Assembly (NCBI GenBank): GCA_021824385.1
Contig: JAKAKU010000116.1
Location: forward strand, 1-5,091
Length of the DNA: 5,091 nt
From: a bacterium
Lineage (GTDB): Bacteria; Patescibacteriota; Microgenomatia; UBA8517
Direction: 5' to 3'
Part shown: positions 1 to 4,850 of the stretch, one piece after another
How positions within the stretch are numbered: the stretch's first letter is position 1
How the letters are laid out: every line of letters starts with the position of its first letter
Position numbers and translations under genes: made by a program
Notes under the pieces: model-generated
The model's database searches: none
What the model saw: the letters and a program-made list of their open reading frames with translations, nothing else
What the model was told of the DNA's origin: nothing

Positions 1-1
1 T

Positions 2-154
2 CATGAAATTCGTTTCTACCCATTTATTCCAAAAATTAACCTAAGGAAAAGAACACTTTCTGAAACTGCCAGGAGAGCGAATTACAAAATGTTTAATTAT
101 TTTGGTATAGATAAACTTCCATACTTTGTTCTATACAAAAGTTCAGAAAGCTAA
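2..154 (+). CDS. C-terminal end of an unidentified gene (partial, runs off the left edge)
   Basis: A reading frame is open from the first bases of the window to a TAA at 152-154, giving 50 residues with no start in view. The piece is basic and aromatic, with RKR and RRANYK clusters, then a more hydrophobic stretch (DKLPYFVLY) and the tail KSSES. I do not recognise a family. The main support for a real gene is its junction: the TAA is followed with no gap by the ATG of the receiver gene at 155, the arrangement expected of translationally coupled genes in one operon. A 50-codon open frame could arise by chance in sequence of this composition, so the call is moderate. No membrane segment or catalytic motif is visible in this fragment. 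Confidence 0.55.
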   Translation, partial: HEIRFYPFIPKINLRKRTLSETARRANYKMFNYFGIDKLPYFVLYKSSES

Positions 155-559
155 ATGACCCATCTTCACATTCTCATCCTTGAAGACCATTTGGAGGCAG
201 TTTCTAAAATTCTTCATTTACTTGGTGAACTAGAAGAAACACACAAAGTAAGTTTTGCGGCGACCGTTCTCCCTGACTACATTCAAACTGAAGAGTTTAT
301 TAATAAAAACCCTCATATTAAATTTGATATCGTGCTTTTGGATCGTGATTGTTTTTTGGGCGGGTCATTTCATATTTTAAACCTCGACCTGTTTAATAAG
401 AAAAACGTTATTGCCATTTCTTCTATTCCTGAATACAACTGGCAGGCCGAGAAGCGGGGAGTGAAGCACACGGTGTGGAAAGACTACAAAAATTTAGATG
501 GATTTGTTGAAAAGCTAAAACAAGAACTTACTAATTTAATACCACAATTGCAAGGTTAA
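155..559 (+). CDS. stand-alone receiver-domain (CheY-like) protein
   Basis: This 134-residue protein consists of one response-regulator receiver domain with no output domain. The N-terminal strand ILILEDH carries the acidic pair E10/D11, the strand FDIVLLD ends in the likely phospho-acceptor D63, S89/S90 sit in the switch position (VIAISS), and K109 (VWKDY) is the invariant lysine. All residues for Mg2+ binding and phosphorylation therefore appear present. After D63 the usual D-x-x-L/M-P loop is replaced by DRDCFLGGSF, so the surface near the active site is unusual. Such proteins usually act through protein-protein contact in phosphorelays or motility-like control and lie in the cytoplasm. 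The ATG directly follows the stop of the upstream gene and has only a weak purine stretch (cagaaag) before it, which suggests coupled translation. Its 3' end overlaps the oppositely oriented tspO gene by 29 bp. The partner kinase is unknown; the kinase in this window is one candidate. Confidence 0.8.
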   Translation: MTHLHILILEDHLEAVSKILHLLGELEETHKVSFAATVLPDYIQTEEFINKNPHIKFDIVLLDRDCFLGGSFHILNLDLFNKKNVIAISSIPEYNWQAEKRGVKHTVWKDYKNLDGFVEKLKQELTNLIPQLQG

Positions 560-1007
560 GAAGGGTTGCAAAGCTTACCCAGGCTAAATAAGGGTAGAGC
601 AGATATGAGCTTAAGGTTGAAATTTTTTTGAATTCTTGAATTGTTCGAAAAATAAAATACCACAACAGAAGAATGCCCACAAACCCAGCTGCAGGGTTTT
701 TAAGTCCAAAAAATAAGACTGACCAGAGGGTATTTAATAGTAGTTGCGCAAAAAACACCTTGTATGCAATTTTTTTATTTATTTTGGTTCGTTTATTCCA
801 AATAAGATACAGGGAAACTCCCATCAAGAAATACAATAGGGTCCACACAGGGCCAAAAAGCCAATTGGGTGGGCTGAAAAACGGTTTGTTTAAGGTGATG
901 TACCAACTGTTTATTGCAGAAATAGTGAAGAGTGACCCGACAATTCCAGCCCCCTCGCAGGCCACTATTGCAGTCACGAGCTGTGCGACTTTTGTAAATG
1001 CTCTCAT
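531..1007 (-). CDS. tspO: TspO/MBR family membrane protein (tryptophan-rich sensory protein)
   Basis: This 158-residue protein has the normal TspO length and about five hydrophobic helices. Family hallmarks are clear and in order: WYITLNKPFFSPP at about 35-47, NWLFGPVWTLLYFLMG at 48-63, the LLLNTLWSVLFFGLKNP helix at 89-105, and the C-terminal PYLAWVSFATLLNLAIV helix at 139-155. Known bacterial TspO proteins sit in the inner or outer membrane, bind porphyrins and other hydrophobic ligands, and act in stress or tetrapyrrole-linked regulation; the ligand here cannot be read from the sequence. The gene lies 37 bp after a small same-strand gene, so the two could be co-transcribed, but a TATAGT hexamer 6 nt before the ATG suggests its own, possibly leaderless, start. 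There is no well-placed Shine-Dalgarno sequence. The last codons overlap the receiver gene on the other strand. Confidence 0.95.
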   Translation of the reverse strand: MRAFTKVAQLVTAIVACEGAGIVGSLFTISAINSWYITLNKPFFSPPNWLFGPVWTLLYFLMGVSLYLIWNKRTKINKKIAYKVFFAQLLLNTLWSVLFFGLKNPAAGFVGILLLWYFIFRTIQEFKKISTLSSYLLYPYLAWVSFATLLNLAIVVLN

Positions 1008-1013
1008 ACATAC

Positions 1014-1042
1014 ACTATACCTTTTTCCGAGGAGAAAAGAAG
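1014..1042 (-). promoter_or_regulatory. possible promoter of tspO (-10 close to the ATG)
   Basis: On the minus strand TATAGT (1019-1014) matches the -10 consensus at five of six bases and lies exactly 6 nt before the tspO ATG, so transcription would begin at or next to the start codon. The bases 17 nt further upstream (CTTCTT) are a poor -35. The call rests on the -10 box and the lack of a usable ribosome binding site. Confidence 0.35.
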
Positions 1043-1044
1043 TT

Positions 1045-1257
1045 TTATGACCCTTTCATTTTTCCATCGTAGCGGTGGGCGGTAAATTGAGACACGTGGG
1101 ATTTTTCGCGGCCTTTGCCTTGGGTTAATCTTCGAAAGAGTTCTGCTTTTGAAATGCGAGGCTCCTCTTCTTGTTGTGCTTGTATGGCCTGTGTTACTTC
1201 TTCTGGAGAGTCGTCGAAAAAGCGTTTTAGGTGGTTGGTGAAATTCTCACCATGCAT
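1045..1257 (-). CDS. small charged protein of unknown function
   Basis: This gene encodes 70 residues from the chosen start. The protein is hydrophilic and has no membrane segment or signal peptide. Residues 1-33 are acidic and probably helical (FFDDSPEEVTQAIQAQQEEE), while residues 36-70 are strongly basic (KAELFRRL, GKGREK, HRYDGKMKG). The segment around ISKAELFRRLTQG could be a short helix with nucleic-acid or protein contacts, but I recognise no family and assign no function. A longer version from the ATG at 1284 adds nine residues (MKERGGEQS). I prefer the ATG at 1257 because a strong GAGGAGG lies upstream of it, inside those nine codons, and the putative -10 box would place the transcript start only a few bases from the longer start. 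It lies upstream of tspO on the same strand and may share its transcript. Confidence 0.65.
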   Translation of the reverse strand: MHGENFTNHLKRFFDDSPEEVTQAIQAQQEEEPRISKAELFRRLTQGKGREKSHVSQFTAHRYDGKMKGS

Positions 1258-1267
1258 GCTTTGTTCG

Positions 1268-1274
1268 CCTCCTC
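1268..1274 (-). promoter_or_regulatory. Shine-Dalgarno sequence deciding the start at 1257
   Basis: The minus strand reads GAGGAGG ten bases before the ATG at 1257. This is the strongest ribosome binding site in the window and lies within the alternative upstream extension of the same gene, which favours the shorter 70-residue product. Confidence 0.6.
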
Positions 1275-1292
1275 GTTCCTTCATTTTGAATT

Positions 1293-1298
1293 ATTGTA
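1293..1298 (-). promoter_or_regulatory. -10 element of the small charged gene
   Basis: TACAAT on the minus strand (five of six consensus bases) would start transcription near 1286, leaving a leader of about 30 nt that contains the GAGGAGG site. A convincing -35 hexamer is not seen; a run of eight A:T pairs (1310-1317) occupies the upstream spacer and may help. Confidence 0.4.
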
Positions 1299-1323
1299 CT
1301 CCATTGCTTAAAAAAAATTGAGA

Positions 1324-1351
1324 TTGTAATTTTATGCGTTTGGTATACAAT
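1324..1351 (+). promoter_or_regulatory. promoter of the anchored six-cysteine protein gene
   Basis: TTGTAA (1324-1329, four of six bases) and TACAAT (1346-1351, five of six) are separated by 16 bp. The expected transcription start falls about seven bases after the -10 box, on the A of the ATG at 1358, so the message is predicted to be leaderless. This promoter would lie inside the coding region if the ATG at 1334 were used, which argues for the 1358 start. Confidence 0.5.
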
Positions 1352-1357
1352 TCTTGT

Positions 1358-1999
1358 ATGAATCGTAATATTGGTATTGCAATCGCCGTGGTAGTTCTTC
1401 TTGGACTCGGCGGATTTTTATTCTTAAAGAAATCTCCAGCTACTCCAACCGATGACAGTAAAATGACTCAAACTACGGGTGGCAGTACCACTTCAGAAAA
1501 GTCACTCAAAGAGTTGTTTACTTCAGGAGCTTCTCAACAATGTACATTCAATAACCCCGATTCAAAAGAGAGTATGGGGACGGTATATGTGTCTGGCGGA
1601 AAAGTTCGTGGTGACTTTACCGTATCAGTACAAGGAAAAGACATGACTACTCATATGATTGGTGATGGCACCAATTCATACATCTGGACCGATGGACAAA
1701 CAACGGGGATAAAAATGGCCTTTGATCCAGCTACCGAAGTACAAAATTCTAATACACCGACCCAATCAAACGGTGTCGACGTCAATGCAAAAATGAATTA
1801 TAACTGTGAAAGTTGGACTGCAGACCAAAGTAAATTTGAAGTACCCACAACAGTAACTTTTACCGGCATCAATGTTCCGAAAACGGGAACGGTGGTAAAG
1901 GGGAGTACTGAGAGTGATATGAAGATTCAACAATGTGCCGCGTGTGACAATATTCCACCTTCAGGACGCGAAGAATGTAAAAAAGCTCTCGGCTGCTAA
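1358..1999 (+). CDS. membrane-anchored extracytoplasmic protein, six cysteines, unknown function
   Basis: The product has 213 residues. Residues 4-23 form one hydrophobic helix (IGIAIAVVVLLGLGGFLFL) followed by KK, with no lipobox cysteine, so it is probably an uncleaved N-terminal anchor. Residues 26-49 are a Thr/Ser/Pro-rich linker. The remainder looks like a beta-rich domain outside the membrane, beginning SLKELFTSG, with repeated strand-like stretches (GTVYVSGGKVRGDFTVSV, SYIWTDGQTTGIKM) somewhat reminiscent of LolA-like or DUF4412-like folds; that resemblance is only an impression. Cysteines are C62, C150, C193, C196, C207 and C213; the last four form a compact C-terminal CxxC...C...C tail, suggesting disulfides or metal binding. 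An in-frame ATG at 1334 would add eight residues, but the promoter overlaps them. It is transcribed divergently from the small gene at 1045-1257. Confidence 0.85.
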   Translation: MNRNIGIAIAVVVLLGLGGFLFLKKSPATPTDDSKMTQTTGGSTTSEKSLKELFTSGASQQCTFNNPDSKESMGTVYVSGGKVRGDFTVSVQGKDMTTHMIGDGTNSYIWTDGQTTGIKMAFDPATEVQNSNTPTQSNGVDVNAKMNYNCESWTADQSKFEVPTTVTFTGINVPKTGTVVKGSTESDMKIQQCAACDNIPPSGREECKKALGC

Positions 2000-2030
2000 A
2001 AATCCGATAGCTGCTCTTATTATTCTTTTT
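1984..2030 (+). terminator. possible intrinsic terminator of the anchored-protein gene
   Basis: AGCTCTCGG (1984-1992) can pair with CCGATAGCT (2004-2012) over eight of nine positions around an 11-nt loop, and a T-rich stretch ending in TTCTTTTT (2023-2030) follows. The stem begins inside the last codons of the gene and the stop codon lies in the loop. The T-tract is about 10 nt from the stem, so the match to a canonical terminator is imperfect. Confidence 0.4.
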
Positions 2031-2064
2031 AATTAATCAGGCATTAAAAGAACTGAAGTGAAGA

Positions 2065-2098
2065 AGTTATCCAAGAGGTTGGAAATATATGGATAACT
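2065..2098 (-). terminator. hairpin after the secreted-protein gene, possible terminator
   Basis: AGTTATCCA (2065-2073) and TGGATAACT (2090-2098) form a perfect 9-bp stem with a 16-nt loop. On the minus strand it lies 8 nt beyond the stop of the gene at 2107-2649 and is followed by a pyrimidine-rich run (TCTTCACTTC) with TTCTTTT further on; on the plus strand the following bases are A-rich. A terminator for the minus-strand gene is therefore the better reading, although no clean U-tract is present. It overlaps the left copy of the 15-bp inverted repeat. Confidence 0.4.
2069..2083 (+). repeat. left copy of a 15-bp inverted repeat bracketing the secreted-protein gene
   Basis: The sequence ATCCAAGAGGTTGGA is the exact reverse complement of 2677-2691. 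Within the copy, TCCAA and TTGGA form 5-bp arms around a GAGG core, so only the core sets its orientation. It lies 23 bp beyond the stop codon of the gene at 2107-2649. Confidence 0.85.
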
Positions 2099-2106
2099 AA
2101 ATCTTA

Positions 2107-2649
2107 CTAACTGCCAACAGCGTGATCGGGACGAACCAGATTGCCACTGTGGCCTTCAACGTCGACGTGATATTCCCAGTTTCCCCAAACTGCCCATGCA
2201 GGGTTGCCGGTGTAACGCGGATCGTTTGAGCTTACAATAAGGTAATGGTAGTGATTGTTGTCGTCAAAGCCATGACACTTGATGTTGTTAATGATCCAGC
2301 CGTCATTCATGTAGGGATCATTGCCAAAATCGGCCCGGTAATTGACTTCATAATCACATTGGGTCAGCGTACTTTGGTCGAGCGCGGCAATTGAGCCAAC
2401 AGTTCCTTGAATACGACCGTCACCAAGATCCCAATACCACTGGCCATTGTTGTCATAGGCATACACCGAAGTGTAATGACCATTCACATACACACCTGCA
2501 TCGGGGTAGCCGTTGTTGTCGGCATCACTCTTGATGCACTGGCCGGGAACGACTGTTCCGGGGCAGTTGGGCTTGGCTTCAATTACTGAAATGCTCATAG
2601 CCAAAAGTGCCATGAAAAGCAAAGTCACACCATACTTCAAACTGCGCAT
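2107..2649 (-). CDS. secreted protein with a calcium-loop-like motif, unknown function
   Basis: The product has 180 residues. The N-terminus is a typical signal peptide: MRSLKYG, a hydrophobic core (VTLLFMALLAMSISVI), and a likely cut after IEA at residue 25. The mature part has four cysteines (C29, C38, C98, C125), enough for two disulfides. Residues 42-50, DADNNGYPD, fit the D-x-D-x-N-G-x-x-D calcium loop of dockerin, thrombospondin type 3 or excalibur-like sequences. The rest is rich in Tyr, Trp, Asn, Gly and Asp (QWYWDLGDG, WAVWGNWEYHVDVEG), suggesting a compact beta protein that may bind a surface or carbohydrate. I do not recognise the family. No membrane anchor or sorting signal is visible, so it is probably released. 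It has its own promoter and a good Shine-Dalgarno sequence. Two stops (TAG TAA) stand in tandem. G+C by hand count over 2101-2640 is about 49%, clearly above sampled neighbouring rows, which hints at acquisition. Confidence 0.85.
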   Translation of the reverse strand: MRSLKYGVTLLFMALLAMSISVIEAKPNCPGTVVPGQCIKSDADNNGYPDAGVYVNGHYTSVYAYDNNGQWYWDLGDGRIQGTVGSIAALDQSTLTQCDYEVNYRADFGNDPYMNDGWIINNIKCHGFDDNNHYHYLIVSSNDPRYTGNPAWAVWGNWEYHVDVEGHSGNLVRPDHAVGS

Positions 2650-2657
2650 GTTCCACT

Positions 2658-2662
2658 TCCTT
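2658..2662 (-). promoter_or_regulatory. Shine-Dalgarno sequence of the secreted-protein gene
   Basis: AAGGA on the minus strand lies 8 nt before the ATG at 2649, within a purine-rich stretch (AAAAAAGAAGGAAGTGG). This gene therefore uses conventional initiation, unlike several of its neighbours. Confidence 0.7.
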
Positions 2663-2675
2663 CTTTTTTCAGTCT

Positions 2676-2691
2676 ATCCAACCTCTTGGAT
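2676..2691 (-). repeat. right copy of the 15-bp inverted repeat, itself a perfect dyad in the 5' leader
   Basis: The minus strand reads ATCCAAGAGGTTGGAT: perfect 6-bp arms around a GAGG core. Fifteen of its bases (2677-2691) match the left copy at 2069-2083 in inverted orientation. It lies between the predicted transcription start (near 2697) and the ribosome binding site, so it would be transcribed as a small hairpin or could act as an operator just downstream of the promoter. Confidence 0.8.
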
Positions 2692-2703
2692 GTAACGACC
2701 CGC

Positions 2704-2732
2704 AGTATAGTCTTTAATAGGTGTAAAGACAA
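2704..2732 (-). promoter_or_regulatory. promoter of the secreted-protein gene
   Basis: On the minus strand TTGTCT (2732-2727, four of six bases) and TATACT (2709-2704, five of six) are separated by exactly 17 bp, the best-spaced sigma-70-type promoter in the window. The expected start is near 2697, giving a leader of about 48 nt. It sits directly after the kinase stop codon, so the gene can be expressed independently of the two-component operon. Confidence 0.6.
2710..2730 (-). promoter_or_regulatory. operator-like perfect dyad inside the secreted-protein promoter
   Basis: GTCTTTA and TAAAGAC are perfect 7-bp arms around a 7-bp centre. The element fills the spacer between the -35 and -10 boxes and overlaps the -35 hexamer, a position where a bound dimeric repressor would block RNA polymerase. 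It could instead be a stem at the 3' end of the kinase message, but the bases that follow (TATACTGCGG) are not a terminator tail. Confidence 0.5.
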
Positions 2733-4181
2733 TTAATGAACAGCTAGTGGTAAATTCATAGTAAACGTAGTTCCTTTTCCTATTTTACTGCTGACGTTTA
2801 TTGTACCTCCATGCGAAACCACAATTTGTTTTGTAATAAAGAGTCCTACCCCCAGACCCTTAATGGAAGTGTCTCCATTTGCACGTTGAAACGGTTCAAA
2901 AATACGGTTCATCATGTCTTCTGGTATACCCATACCTGAATCGGATATGATAAAAATTGCAGAACTATCTTTTAATTCTGTTTCAATCGTAATGTGTTTT
3001 CCTTTGGCGTACTTAAGCGCATTCATAAGTAAATTGGTAAGTGCTTGTTCAATACGCACCGGGTCCCAGTTACCAATAATTTCACGCTTCTGTGTGGGGA
3101 CAATAATAGTGCATCCGGATATTTTTATTTCCTCGCTGTATTTATTTAACAATGAGTCAACGAGTGTCGTTAAATTGACTTTTTCCTTGGTAAGCGTAAG
3201 TCGTCCGGTACTTGCTATTGAAACGTTCAACAAATCTTTAATAAGGTTTGAAAGACTCAGGCTTTGTTTTTCTGCAATCTGCAGCGAGTCAAGTAAATCT
3301 CTTCCGGAGAAGTCAGAAAGCGATTGCGTGGAAATTTTTCTCAGGGTTGCCTGAAGTTGCAAAAGCACCGTTGTAAGCGGAGTTTTAAGTTCATGACTGG
3401 CGATTGACAAAAATTCATCGCGATCACGAACTGCTTTTTCGGCCATAGTCCGTGCTTCACGCTCTTTTTTCAGAAGTTCTGATTGTTGTATATCTGCAGT
3501 TTTTTGGAAGGTGATGTCTTGCCAACTGCCAACTATTGCTGAAACGTCGGGGTGGGTAAGTAAATTGATGGCATCGTTTCGCACCCAGATATATCCATCT
3601 CCAAATTTTTTGATTCTTAGTTCAATTGTTTTACGCTCATTAGGATGTGAAATGACACTGGTGAGAAAGCTCTTAAATTGTGGTCTGTCTTCAGGATGAA
3701 TAAATTCTTCCATGCTGGCACCGACTAAATTTTTTTTCTTAACTCCGAGAAGTTCTTTTATCGAATCGCTCGCAAACATAACCTGGCCTTTGTTATTTTT
3801 TATTACCATTGGCTGCAAACTCACGTTTACCAGAGATCTAAAATGTTTTTCGCGAACCATAGTGATTTGCATTCGTTGTTTTTTGAGGCCTCGTACGAAG
3901 AAGTAAAATGCTGCCAAAAAAATAAACCCAAATGCAAGCATAAAATTGCCGGTGAGGCTTTCCATAAGTACTCCAACTGCAACGGCAAATACGGCGGTTG
4001 TAAAATCGAAGAGCTCAACAACGGTTACTAACTCGAGAAGAAGTATGCTCAGAAAAAAGAAAAGATAGGGAAGTGGTGCTTGTTTTTGTAAGAAAAAAAG
4101 ACTTGTGGTAAACACCACAATCGTTCCGTAAACTAAAGCCGTTTTAAACCTTTTGTAGCTCGGGTATATATTAGTCTGCAT
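2733..4181 (-). CDS. membrane PAS-domain sensor histidine kinase
   Basis: The product has 482 residues from the ATG at 4181. Four hydrophobic helices span about residues 14-31, 37-58, 61-76 and 80-96 with very short connections, so there is no extracytoplasmic sensor domain. A PAS domain follows at about 112-228 (FASDSIKELLGV, then GYIWVRNDAI and the PAC-like SWQDIT), then a charged linker likely to be a coiled coil. The dimerisation domain carries the H-box SHELKTPLT with phospho-acceptor H263 and adjacent E264. The ATPase domain has the N box (N383, N387), G1 box DSGMGIPE (D414, G416, G418), F box IFEPFQR and G2 box GLGVGLF (G442, G444, G446). All catalytic motifs are intact. The gene overlaps the regulator upstream by 11 nt, implying translational coupling and one operon. 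A GTG at 4202 would add seven residues; I prefer the ATG, though neither has a clear ribosome binding site. The signal is unknown. Confidence 0.95.
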   Translation of the reverse strand: MQTNIYPSYKRFKTALVYGTIVVFTTSLFFLQKQAPLPYLFFFLSILLLELVTVVELFDFTTAVFAVAVGVLMESLTGNFMLAFGFIFLAAFYFFVRGLKKQRMQITMVREKHFRSLVNVSLQPMVIKNNKGQVMFASDSIKELLGVKKKNLVGASMEEFIHPEDRPQFKSFLTSVISHPNERKTIELRIKKFGDGYIWVRNDAINLLTHPDVSAIVGSWQDITFQKTADIQQSELLKKEREARTMAEKAVRDRDEFLSIASHELKTPLTTVLLQLQATLRKISTQSLSDFSGRDLLDSLQIAEKQSLSLSNLIKDLLNVSIASTGRLTLTKEKVNLTTLVDSLLNKYSEEIKISGCTIIVPTQKREIIGNWDPVRIEQALTNLLMNALKYAKGKHITIETELKDSSAIFIISDSGMGIPEDMMNRIFEPFQRANGDTSIKGLGVGLFITKQIVVSHGGTINVSSKIGKGTTFTMNLPLAVH

Positions 4182-4845
4182 CGATGAGATATCCAAACCC
4201 ACGTTTGTTCTTAATCAGTTCTTGCTCGTTTTCACCATCTATTTTTTTACGAAGGTAGCCGATGTATATATCAACAACTCGGCTTTCAACGTTCGTTGAA
4301 TATCCCCAGACATGATTTAAAATTACATCTCGGGAAAGCACTCGGCCAGCATTTTCCATTAAAAACTCAAGGAGGGCAAATTCTGTTTTTGTTAAAATAA
4401 TTTCCCGATTCTGGCGTTTGGCAACCATTTTCGTTCGGTCAAGAGAAAGGTCGCCTAATTTGAGGAGTTCGTTTTGGTCACTACTTTTCTTGAGTCGAGC
4501 GTTTATTCGAGCCAACAATTCTTCAATAGCAAACGGTTTTGCCAAATAATCATCTGCCCCCAAATTAAGCCCTTGGGCGATTTCCTGGGGCTTGGATTTT
4601 GCGGTGAGGATAATGACAGGAATTTCTGGGTAATCTTCTCGTACAACTTTTAATATACTTTCGCCTTGTATATCGGGAAGACCCAAATCAAGAAGCACCA
4701 TGTCGGGTGAAATAGTCTCAATCTTTCTGAGTGCATCTGCCCCCGTAGAGACTCGCTCCGTCAAAAACCCTTCTCCTTGGAGTAAATCTGCAATTATTTT
4801 TTGTAGAGCTAAGTCATCTTCTACGATAAGTAATTTTGCTGCCAT
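4171..4845 (-). CDS. OmpR/PhoB-type response regulator
   Basis: The 224 residues match the usual length of this family. The receiver domain (about 1-118) has the acidic pocket E9/D10/D11, phospho-acceptor D53 in VLLDLGLPD, T81 in ILTAKS and K103 in AKPF. A short linker leads to the winged-helix DNA-binding domain (about 128-222), with LTKTEFALLEFLMENAGRVLSR, the recognition helix region SRVVDIYIGYLRKKI and the wing KNKRGFGYL. It is a DNA-binding transcription factor activated by phosphorylation, almost certainly by the kinase encoded by the overlapping downstream gene. No Shine-Dalgarno sequence precedes the ATG; a GATAAT hexamer lies 5 nt upstream, so the message may be leaderless. A small dyad between its promoter boxes could allow autoregulation. 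The exact subfamily and targets cannot be told from sequence, so I give no gene symbol. Confidence 0.96.
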   Translation of the reverse strand: MAAKLLIVEDDLALQKIIADLLQGEGFLTERVSTGADALRKIETISPDMVLLDLGLPDIQGESILKVVREDYPEIPVIILTAKSKPQEIAQGLNLGADDYLAKPFAIEELLARINARLKKSSDQNELLKLGDLSLDRTKMVAKRQNREIILTKTEFALLEFLMENAGRVLSRDVILNHVWGYSTNVESRVVDIYIGYLRKKIDGENEQELIKNKRGFGYLIDAD

Positions 4846-4850
4846 GCTGT

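Noticed and set aside
560..626. TACCC...GGGTA stem followed by a T7 run as a terminator for the receiver gene
   Set aside because: The stem is only 5 bp and the T-run is more than 20 nt beyond it, inside tspO coding sequence.
673..1050. A 125-codon plus-strand open frame
   Set aside because: It is antisense to tspO, whose family motifs are unmistakable, and its translation has no recognisable domain.
1115..1321. A 68-codon plus-strand open frame
   Set aside because: It is antisense to the small charged gene, which has a strong Shine-Dalgarno sequence and a -10 box. A swap is not impossible, but the minus-strand reading is better supported.
2069..2691. Reading the 15-bp inverted repeat as the ends of a transposon or MITE
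   Set aside because: No direct target duplication flanks the copies (left outer bases AGTT, right outer bases GTAA), and no transposase is present. The enclosed segment also leaves its promoter outside.
2914..3354. A 146-codon plus-strand open frame
   Set aside because: It is antisense to the catalytic region of the histidine kinase, and the kinase motifs explain the coding signal.
4182..4202. GTG start at 4202 for the histidine kinase
   Set aside because: It would lengthen the overlap with the regulator to 32 bp and has no ribosome binding site; the ATG at 4181 is at least as plausible. It remains an alternative.
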